This document shows, piece after piece, positions 1 through 7,000 of a DNA stretch of 10,148 nucleotides; the first letter of the stretch is position 1; each line of letters opens with the position of its first letter. The DNA comes from Nitrospinota bacterium (lineage in GTDB: Bacteria; Nitrospinota_A; UBA7883; JACRLM01). The stretch covers positions 1 to 10,148 of the forward strand of contig JADGAO010000110.1 of the NCBI GenBank assembly GCA_015231995.1, in the 5' to 3' direction. The translations under genes were made by a program, and so were the position numbers. The notes under the pieces are model-generated. The model worked only from the letters and a program-made list of their open reading frames with translations, ran no database searches and had not been told where the DNA came from.

Positions 1-111
1 TTCACGGAGTTTACCCTGAGTCTTTAGAAGGGCTACGCTCCGTTCAGAATGACAATGACGATAGATTCTTCACAGAGTTTACCCTGAACCCTGTGAAAGG
101 CTCAGAATGAC
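1..111. repeat. Interspersed repeat copies upstream of the permease
   Basis: Two adjacent repeat copies share the start GAGTTTACCCTGA (from 7 and from 75) and the end CAGAATGAC. The better copy, 75-111, is the reverse complement of 2218-2254 with 2 mismatches in 37 positions, so the permease gene is bracketed by an inverted pair. The interior of the first copy (about 20-45) has diverged. There is no coding potential here, and no riboswitch-like fold is apparent in the short leader that follows (112-166). Confidence 0.8.
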
Positions 112-166
112 AAAGCTTCGCTTTGGAATTCACATGGTACTATAGGCTTCCAGGAGGGACTAGATT

Positions 167-2170
167 GTGGAGCCTGATCCCGTAGGTTCGGCGCCTGATG
201 GCCAATCCAAACCATCCACACCTGTCTTCACGCGCCTCTGGCGCTTTCTTATAGGCCCGCCACGAGACCTTAACGACCATTCCCTTTACCGCCGCCTTTC
301 GCTTATTCCGGCGCTGGCGTGGGTTGGATTGGGCGCGGACGGGCTTTCCTCATCGGCCTATGGCCCGGATGAGGCGTTCCGCCAACTTGGAGCGCACAGC
401 TATCTCGCCCTTGGCCTTGCCGTGTTGACCGCCTTTACAGTCTTCGTCATCTCATACGCATACAGCAGGGTTATCGAGCATTTTCCTCATGGCGGCGGGG
501 GATATGTGGTGGCGACAAAGTTCATGGGGCCGCGCGCTGGGCTTGTTTCGGGTTGCGCCCTGATTGTGGACTACGTCATGACCATAACGATATCCATCGC
601 CGCCGCCGGGGACGCGCTTTTCAGCCTTCTTCCGCATCAATGGGCATTGCTGAAACTGCCCATCGAGATCGCTATCGTAATATTCCTCACGATCATCAAC
701 CTTCGTGGAATGAGAGAGTCAATCCTGGCCTTGACTCCCATTTTCATCGTTTTCGCATTCACCCACCTGGTTCTCATCGTAGGCGGGGTTTTAATCAAGG
801 CGCCTGTTCTGCCGGAAACTGTCGGCTCGGCCATGAACGGTTTTTCTTCCGGGCTTGAAACTTTGGGATGGGGCGGGATGGCGGCCCTGTTTTTCCGCGC
901 CTATTCCCTGGGCGGCGGCACATATACGGGTATCGAAGCGGTTTCCAACGGACTTTCCATAATGCGGGAGCCTCATGTGGAAAACGGCAAACGGACGATG
1001 CTTTATATGGCGGTATCGCTGGCGTTCACGGCCTCCGGGCTTTTGTTATGTTACATGCTCTGGAACATCGCGCCCGTAGAGGGGAAGACCATGAACGCCG
1101 TCCTCACCGAGCGGTTTGTCGGGACGGTTCCGATGGGTTGGCTGTTCGTCCTTTTGACCCTTGGGTCGGAGGGCGCGCTTCTTGTGGTGGCGGCGCAAAC
1201 TGGTTTTGCAGACGGCCCTCGCGTGCTGGCCAACATGGCGGTGGATTCCTGGGCCCCACGCCGTTTCGCCGCCCTGTCCGACCGTCTCACGGCTCAAAAC
1301 GGCATACTCCTCATGGGGCTTATGTCCGTCGGCGCGATTCTCTATACAGGCGGGAATGTGGGGCTGATCGTGGTAATGTACAGCATCAACGTCTTCGTGA
1401 CATTTTCGATGACACAGGTATCCATGTGCAGGTTCTGGCTGGGTGAGCGCGCCAATTATCCCGATTGGCGGCGTAAAATATCCATCCATGTCATCGGCCT
1501 TATCATGTGCCTGATGATCCTGGCGCTCACCGTTTACGAAAAATTCCTGGATGGCGGCTGGATTACGCTGATAGTCACCGGGACGCTGATATGCCTCTTC
1601 ATGGTCATCAAGTCGCATTACGGGCGCGTGGCGGCCAAGCTGGCCTCTCTTTATGCCGAACTTCCGCAAACGCCGTTGCAAAAGGGGTGTGTCCCGGTCA
1701 ATCCCGACCCGTCGCAGAGGATTGCGGGCATCCTTGTTTCGGATTATGGCGGGTTGGGCCTTCACACGTTTCTCAGCGTCTTCCGCGAGTTTCCGGGGCA
1801 TTTCAAGGGTGTTGTGTTCGTCTCCGTTGGGGTTATTGACTCCAAGGAGTTCAAGGGCGAAAACATGGTCGAGTCGTTGAAGGCTAATGTAGAGAAAAGT
1901 CTGAAACAATATCTGGAGTTCGCCTGCGGGCTAAATATCCCCGCTTCATACCGCATGTCCACAGGCACCGATGCGGTTGAAGAGGCCGAAAAACTATGCC
2001 TGAGCGTCGCCAGGGACTTCCCGCACGTCACCTTTTTCGCCGGAAAGATACTGTTCGAGAAGGAAAAGTGGTATCAGCAAATCCTGCACAATGAAACGGC
2101 TTTCGCCCTGCAAAGGCGGCTACAATGGGCTGGCAAGACCGTTGTCGTGGCTCCGGCGCGGGTGACGTAG
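167..2170 (+). CDS. KimA-like APC/KUP-superfamily potassium uptake permease
   Basis: This 667-residue integral membrane protein probably imports K+ with protons across the inner membrane. It has about 12 hydrophobic helices (residues ~45-480) followed by a soluble C-terminal domain (~485-667), the layout of Bacillus KimA (607 residues, KUP family). The match to KimA as I remember it runs the whole length. It includes GADGLSSSAYG (56-66), VDYVMT (134-139), TGIEAVSN (254-261), an MCRFW motif (420-424) and ILHNETAF (639-646). Residues aligned with the reported KimA K+/H+ site are kept: D58, Y65, D135, T139, S143, T254, E257 and Y405. The GTG start at 167 is chosen because AGGAGGG (152-158) lies 8 bases upstream. 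The N-terminus is ~22 residues longer than in KimA. The gene stands alone between repeat clusters. A general amino-acid permease is the alternative; the conserved tail makes KimA-type more likely. Confidence 0.85.
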   Translation: MEPDPVGSAPDGQSKPSTPVFTRLWRFLIGPPRDLNDHSLYRRLSLIPALAWVGLGADGLSSSAYGPDEAFRQLGAHSYLALGLAVLTAFTVFVISYAYSRVIEHFPHGGGGYVVATKFMGPRAGLVSGCALIVDYVMTITISIAAAGDALFSLLPHQWALLKLPIEIAIVIFLTIINLRGMRESILALTPIFIVFAFTHLVLIVGGVLIKAPVLPETVGSAMNGFSSGLETLGWGGMAALFFRAYSLGGGTYTGIEAVSNGLSIMREPHVENGKRTMLYMAVSLAFTASGLLLCYMLWNIAPVEGKTMNAVLTERFVGTVPMGWLFVLLTLGSEGALLVVAAQTGFADGPRVLANMAVDSWAPRRFAALSDRLTAQNGILLMGLMSVGAILYTGGNVGLIVVMYSINVFVTFSMTQVSMCRFWLGERANYPDWRRKISIHVIGLIMCLMILALTVYEKFLDGGWITLIVTGTLICLFMVIKSHYGRVAAKLASLYAELPQTPLQKGCVPVNPDPSQRIAGILVSDYGGLGLHTFLSVFREFPGHFKGVVFVSVGVIDSKEFKGENMVESLKANVEKSLKQYLEFACGLNIPASYRMSTGTDAVEEAEKLCLSVARDFPHVTFFAGKILFEKEKWYQQILHNETAFALQRRLQWAGKTVVVAPARVT

Positions 2171-2217
2171 GGGGGCATAATCCATCACGTTCGTAATGTT
2201 GTCATCCTGGATGCAAT

Positions 2218-2254
2218 GTCATTCTGAACCCTTCACAGGGTTCAGGGTAAACTC
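2218..2254. repeat. Inverted partner of the upstream repeat, with a 9-bp hairpin
   Basis: This copy runs from GTCATTCTGA to GTAAACTC and is the reverse complement of 75-111 apart from two mismatches. Inside it, CTGAACCCT (2224-2232) and AGGGTTCAG (2237-2245) form a perfect 9-bp stem with a TCAC loop, 54 bases after the permease stop codon. There is no T-run, so it is not a classical intrinsic terminator, although it could stabilise the 3' end of the transcript. Confidence 0.75.
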
Positions 2255-2263
2255 CGCATAGTT

Positions 2264-2328
2264 GTCATTCTGAGCGGAGTAAAGAATCCATCAGAGTTTG
2301 TCATTCTGAGCAACGCGAAGAATCTATC
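2264..2328. repeat. Two direct copies of the GTCATTCTGAGC...GAAGAATC repeat
   Basis: Copies at 2264-2292 and 2300-2328 each begin GTCATTCTGAGC and end AAGAATC(C/T)ATC, with variable bases between. They point opposite to the tandem units at 2353-2466, so the two halves of the cluster can fold onto each other. I recall similar repeats from many unrelated environmental bacterial genomes. Confidence 0.75.
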
Positions 2329-2346
2329 AAATAGAATATTCTATTT
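2329..2346. repeat. 18-bp perfect palindrome at the centre of the repeat cluster
   Basis: AAATAGAATATTCTATTT is a perfect palindrome centred between 2337 and 2338. It sits exactly between rightward repeat copies (ending 2328) and leftward ones (starting 2353). It may be the tip of a large cruciform or a remnant of an insertion junction. Confidence 0.7.
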
Positions 2347-2352
2347 TACTTT

Positions 2353-2466
2353 GATCCTTCGGTCGCAGGGCCTCCCTCAGGATGACAAAACAGATTCTTC
2401 GGTCGCAGGGCTTCCCTCAGGATGACAAAACAGATTCTTCGGTCGCAGAGCCTCCCTCAGAATGAC
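2353..2466. repeat. Three tandem 40-bp units of the inverted repeat
   Basis: Units start at 2353, 2393 and 2433. Each reads GAT(C/T)CTTCGGTCGCAG, then TCCCTCAG(G/A)ATGAC, and the first two end with the spacer AAAACA. Units 1 and 2 differ at two positions. Unit 3 differs a little more and stops at 2466. This is the reverse-complement orientation of the copies at 2264-2328. Confidence 0.85.
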
Positions 2467-2488
2467 AATATGCGATGGGCAAGTCCAC

Positions 2489-2567
2489 GCTCGACGGGGT
2501 GTTCTTCACCCCGGCGTCCCCTATACGGATGTCAAGGAGTCCGAGGTGAAGACACCCCGGACAGCAA
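2489..2567. repeat. Dispersed foldback element, copy A
   Basis: The element begins GCTCG and ends GGACAGCAA, and it matches 9037-9123 (copy B) at both ends. Its left arm CGGGGTGTTCTTCACC (2495-2510) pairs with the right arm GGTGAAGACACCCCG (2545-2559), with only one bulged base, leaving a loop of about 34 bases. The interior differs between the copies (79 versus 87 bp overall). A small, gene-free foldback present twice in 7 kb suggests a MITE-like mobile repeat, but I see no target-site duplication. A 60-codon open frame crosses it (2462-2644) and is not supported as a gene. Confidence 0.65.
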
Positions 2568-2678
2568 CAGTAGATAACGCTCCGGTCAGCGCAAAGGAGA
2601 GCGACTTGATTGATGTCGCACAAACGCTTCCCGAAGATTTATAATGCAACTGTATGAAACGAACGCAGGGGGACTGTT

Positions 2679-3731
2679 ATGGATCACAACCTGAAGAACG
2701 TTTTTCTTAAACTTCACGGCGAGTATTACCCGTTCAACCTCCTGTCGGAAAAGAGAGCCAGAGAAGCCGCCGAGCAGATGCGGTTCTTCAGTCTCAAAAG
2801 AGGCGAGAAACTTTTTCTCGTGACCAGCAAGCCGACAGAGGCTTTGTACGTCATAGATGGAAACGTCGCGGTGTCGGCGGAAGGCGACGATGGGAAAATA
2901 TTCCTTGCCCCGGAAGACTCCCGCTCCAAACCATTTCTATTAACCTCTGTCGCCCAAATGCCGTGGATAGAGGCGCAGGACGATTCGCTTGTCGGCGTGG
3001 CGGATATGGAGACGGTGGAATATTTCATCTACTGGGACGGTCTCGTCAAATCCGTGGACAAATCCGACGAACGCACCCGCAACCTCATGGACAAGATGAG
3101 ATACTCCCTCGCGTTCCGGCGTCTTCCTGCGGAAAACGTGGAGAAAGCCTTCCACAAAATGCGCGAGATACATGTGCGGATGGGCGACGAGATTTTTCAG
3201 CAGGGCGATCCCGGCGACACCTTCTATATTATAGCTTCGGGAAGGGCGGAGGTCTGGCGCAGGGAATTGGCGGAATCGGCGCCGAAAAAGATAGCGGAGA
3301 TAGGGGAGGGGAGGACGTTCGGGGAGGAAGCTCTTGTAACCGGTGAAACCCGCAACGCGACCATACGCATAGCCCAGGACGGAGTCCTGCTGGCTCTCGA
3401 CAAAAAAGATTTCGAGGAGCTTTATTCGGAAAGAATGGTTAAATGGGCCACCGCCGAGGAGGCCAAAGCCATGCTCGACAGCGGGCGCAAGATATTGGAT
3501 GTGCGCTATCCAGAGGAATTCGCCGATTCGCGTATTCCCGGCTCGTCGTCATATCCGCTCAGCACCCTTCGTATGACGATTGTGGGGCTGGATCACGCCC
3601 GTAAATACATCACTGTCTGCGCTGATGGGAAACGAAGCGCGTTAGCGGCTCTTTTGCTTAACCAGCGAGGGTTCGACGCAGTCGCTCTAAAGGATGGATT
3701 AAAACAATGGCCCTACGCGCTTGAGTCTTAG
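2679..3731 (+). CDS. Cyclic-nucleotide-binding-like/rhodanese fusion protein
   Basis: This is a 350-residue soluble, cytoplasmic-looking protein with no signal peptide. Residues ~30-120 look like a degenerate cyclic-nucleotide-binding (cNMP) beta-roll without a phosphate-binding cassette. Residues ~148-250 form a full cNMP domain with the cassette FGEEALVTGETRNATI (214-229: G215, E216, R225). Residues ~257-348 form a rhodanese domain with DVR (274-276) and an active-site loop CADGKRS (314-320) that keeps the catalytic cysteine C314, so sulfur transfer is plausible. The ATG at 2679 follows a GGGGGA ribosome site (2667-2672). The inferred role is nucleotide- or redox-controlled sulfurtransferase or signalling activity; the ligand and acceptor are unknown. 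No DNA-binding HTH is visible, so it is not a CRP-type regulator. It is flanked by gene-free DNA and appears monocistronic. Confidence 0.85.
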   Translation: MDHNLKNVFLKLHGEYYPFNLLSEKRAREAAEQMRFFSLKRGEKLFLVTSKPTEALYVIDGNVAVSAEGDDGKIFLAPEDSRSKPFLLTSVAQMPWIEAQDDSLVGVADMETVEYFIYWDGLVKSVDKSDERTRNLMDKMRYSLAFRRLPAENVEKAFHKMREIHVRMGDEIFQQGDPGDTFYIIASGRAEVWRRELAESAPKKIAEIGEGRTFGEEALVTGETRNATIRIAQDGVLLALDKKDFEELYSERMVKWATAEEAKAMLDSGRKILDVRYPEEFADSRIPGSSSYPLSTLRMTIVGLDHARKYITVCADGKRSALAALLLNQRGFDAVALKDGLKQWPYALES

Positions 3732-3763
3732 TCCAAAATAGCCCATAATACGCGAAGTGTGTG

Positions 3764-3849
3764 TGGCGCCATCAAAGTCATGCTCATGACTTATGGCATA
3801 TCGCCAGGCCGGAGGGATGGTATCCTTTCTCCTCATCCCGTTTAACGGG
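3764..3849 (+). other. Structured intergenic stretch with three consecutive hairpins
   Basis: Three stem-loops follow each other. In the first, TGGCG (3764-3768) pairs with CGCCA (3802-3806), CCAT (3769-3772) with ATGG (3793-3796), and AAGTCATG (3775-3782) with CATGACTT (3785-3792), with small bulges. In the second, GGAG and GGAT (3811-3818) pair with ATCC (3822-3825) and CTCC (3829-3832). In the third, CCCGTT (3837-3842) pairs with AACGGG (3844-3849). There is no T-run. It starts 33 bases after the rhodanese stop codon, so it could be a 3' structure, a factor-dependent terminator region, or a small structured RNA. I do not recognise a known family. Confidence 0.4.
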
Positions 3850-3894
3850 AAGGGCGGGCGTTGCAGGTTGATTATAACTGGCTAGCAAAACCCC

Positions 3895-3922
3895 TTGATT
3901 GTTTGCATCCTTCCCGTATATC
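3895..3922 (+). promoter_or_regulatory. Weak candidate promoter for the activase operon
   Basis: TTGATT (3895-3900) and TATATC (3917-3922) are separated by 16 bases and each match the sigma-70 consensus at four of six positions. Initiation here would place the long inverted repeat at 3933-3994 inside the 5' untranslated leader of the operon. This is a weak match found by eye. Confidence 0.2.
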
Positions 3923-3932
3923 TATTTGTTTG

Positions 3933-3994
3933 GTAGGGGCGACCCGGTGGGTCGCCCAGATTTTAGAAAGGGCGACCCGCCGGGTCGCCCCTAC
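3933..3994. repeat. 25-bp inverted repeat of the GTAGGGGCGACCC type
   Basis: Arm 3933-3957 starts GTAGGGGCGACCC and arm 3970-3994 ends GGGTCGCCCCTAC. They are reverse complements apart from one position, which would be a G-U wobble in RNA. The loop is 12 bases. Each arm is itself nearly palindromic (GGGCGACCC...GGGTCGCCC), so alternative folds exist. It ends 43 bases before the start codon of the large operon gene and could lie in its leader. I recall this repeat type as interspersed in many environmental bacterial genomes. It has no coding role. Confidence 0.85.
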
Positions 3995-4037
3995 ATGTGT
4001 TATTTGAAGCCGGATTGTCACTGTTGTTGGAGAATTC

Positions 4038-7000
4038 ATGAAAGCAAGCGATAAAGAATCGGTTTTTCTGGGCCTGGACATAGGCTCGGTTTCAGTCAAA
4101 GGCGCCGTCATCGGGCCTGATAACAGGATTATCGAGACTTTTTATAAACGAACCCACGGTCAACCGATTCAAACGGTGATTTCCGTATTGTCCGATCTTG
4201 TTTCCACGGCCAACGGCTCGACTATCGCCTGTCTGGGCGTGACAGGCACCGCAGGGGAGCTTATCGCCTCCCTTACCGGGGGTCTGTTCACCAACGAAGT
4301 TATCGCGCAGGCCAAAGCCGTTACGGTGATGTATCCGCATGTGCGGACGTTGATAGAGATGGGCGGGGAAGACTCCAAACTTCTCATGTTCAAGGAAGAG
4401 AACGGGGCGACGGTTCTTGAGGATTTCTCGATGAACAACCTGTGCGCCGCCGGGACGGGCAGTTTTCTCGACCAGCAGGCAAACAGGATGGGCTACAGCA
4501 TCGCCGAGGAATTTGGCAGGATGGCGCTTAAATCCAAACATCCCCCACGGATTGCGGGGCGGTGTTCGGTGTTCGCCAAGTCGGACATGATCCACCTCCA
4601 GCAGGTCGGAACGCCCGATTACGAGATAATCGCGGGATTGTGTTACGCGGTCGCCCGCTCCTTCAAGGGCAACGTGGGACGAGGGAAGGATTTCAAGAAG
4701 CCCGTCGCTTTCTTCGGCGGCGTGGCGGCCAACGAGGGTGTTGTCAAGGCCATGGCCGACGAACTGGAGATGGGGATTGAAGACCTTTTTATCCCCAAGG
4801 AACACGCCATTACCGGAGCTATCGGCTCGGCCCTTGTTGCGAGGGAGAGCGTGACGAGCTATACATTCCCCGGTCTTGACGCCCTTAGCAACTATCAAGG
4901 CTCCAAGACCTCCATCCGTGGCTCGATGACTCCGTTGACCGGCGAGAAAAACGACGAGAGCTATGTAACCGGCATCCGCAAAATAGAAGCGGACAGGAAG
5001 ACTTCCTGCTACATCGGTATAGATATCGGCTCCCTTTCCACCAACGTCGTGGCCATTGATGAAAACCTCAACGTCATCGCCCGTCGTTACCTTCGCACGC
5101 AGAGCAGGCCGATACAGGCCGTCACGCGGGGTCTGCTGGAGATAGGCGAGGAGTTGGGAGATAAGGTCAACGTGCTGGGCGTGGGGACGACAGGTTCCGG
5201 CAGGTACATGATAGGCGACTTCGTTGGAGCCGACATCGTGCGTAACGAGATAACCGCGCAGGCCACGGCGGCTATCCATTTCGTGCCCGACGTTGACACG
5301 ATATTCGAGATAGGCGGGCAGGACAGCAAATATGTGGCCGTAGAGAGCGGTGCGGTGGTGGATTTTGAGATGAACAAGGTCTGCGCGGCCGGCACAGGGT
5401 CGTTCATCGAGGAGCAGGCGGAGAAGCTGGATTTGAACATCGAAAAGGAGTTCGCCAACACTGCGTTCAAAGCTCAGGCTCCCGGCAAGTTCGGCGACAG
5501 ATGCACAGTGTTCATGGAGACTGACCTGGTCTCCAACCAGCAAAAAGGAATGGGCAAGGAAGACCTTGCGGCCGGTCTCGCCTATTCCATCGTATCCAAC
5601 TACCTCAACAGAGTCGTGGGCGACAGGCGGATAGGTAACAAAGTCCTTTTCCAGGGCGGCGTGGCGTGGAACAAGGCGGTCATAGCCGCATTCGAGAGTG
5701 TCACCGGGAAGAAGATAACCGTGCCGCCGCATCACGACGTGACCGGCGCGATAGGCTCGGCGATAATCGCGCGCAAATGGCATGAAAAGGCGGGGCATGA
5801 CGCTCCGTCGCGTTTCAAGGGTTTCGACCTGCGGGAGCGTAAATACAAGGTTACGGCGTTCGAATGCAAGGCGTGCGAGAACGTGTGCAACGTGAGCCGT
5901 GTGAAGTTCGAAGGGGAGAGCGCGCATCATTACGGGGCGCGTTGCGAACTGTTCGAAGGAGATAAAAAGAAGAAGAAAGAGATATCCCTGCCCGACCTTT
6001 TCTCGGAGAGGGACGAGATGGTGTTCGGCCACTATCTCCATCAGAAAAAACTGGAAAAAGAACCGGGCAAACCCGTCATCGGCATTCCCCGAAGCCTGTA
6101 CACTTACGAACATTTCCCGTTCTGGCGGACGTTCTGGGAAACGATGGGGTTCAAGATAGTCCTGTCGGGCAAGACCAACCAGACGGTCATACGCAACTCC
6201 ATGCAGAGCGTAAAGGCGGAGACCTGTTTCCCTGTAAAGATCGTTCATGGCCATGTGACGGACTTGATAGAAAGAGGGGCGGATTATGTCTTCCTTCCCT
6301 CCACAATCACAGTGAACGTCAAACAGCACGGCTTTAACAACAGCCATACATGTCCGATGGTGCAGGCCATGCCGTACATCATCAAATCGGCGATGGACCT
6401 CTCCCAGCACGAGGTGGAGTTGCTGGAGCCGTCCGTGCATTTTCAGCGCGGCATCAACTTCGTGGCCAAGGAGCTTACGCAATATTTCAAGCCCCGGCTC
6501 AACCTGCCGTTTAAAAAAGTCAGGGAGGCGGTGGAGGCCGCCCATAAAGCGCAGGAGGATTTTACCGCCTCGATAAAGAAACGTGGCGAAGAGGTCATCG
6601 CGCAGTTGAGGGCCAGAGGCGAGCGGCCCGTGCTGATTATAAGCAGGGCTTATAACGGTTGCGACTCCGGCATCAACATGGACCTTCCGAGGAAACTCAA
6701 GGATATGGGGAAAGTAGCCATACCGATGGATTTCCTGAACCTGCCGGAAGATAAAGTGGCGCAGACTAATCCCGACATGTACTGGCGCTCCGGCCAGAAG
6801 ATGATGGCCGCCGCCAATGCGGTGAGAAACGATCCCGGACTCGACGCCATTTACCTTACGAATTTTAAATGTGGGCCGGACTCGTTTATCCAGTACCACC
6901 TGCGCGAGATGCTCGGCGGCAAGCCCTGCCTGACGCTGGAGATAGACGAGCATTCCGCCGACGCAGGCGCCATAACGCGGTGCGAGGCTTTCTTCGACAG

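Noticed and set aside
112..166. c-di-AMP (ydaO) riboswitch ahead of the KimA-like gene
   Set aside because: Only about 55 bases separate the repeat from the start codon, too short for that riboswitch, and no conserved core is visible.
868..1446. A 192-codon open frame in another + frame within the permease gene
   Set aside because: It is a shadow frame with no motif, fully inside a well-supported gene.
1046..1909. A 287-codon open frame on the minus strand opposite the permease gene
   Set aside because: Same codon-aligned mirror effect. The product is low-complexity and unrecognisable, and the + strand permease is strongly supported.
2353..2466. CRISPR array
   Set aside because: The 40-bp units are contiguous near-copies, with no unique spacers and no cas genes nearby. 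They are tandem interspersed repeats.
2462..2644. A 60-codon open frame on the + strand before the rhodanese fusion
   Set aside because: Most of it is built from the repeat end and foldback element copy A. It lacks a convincing ribosome site, and its product resembles nothing I know.
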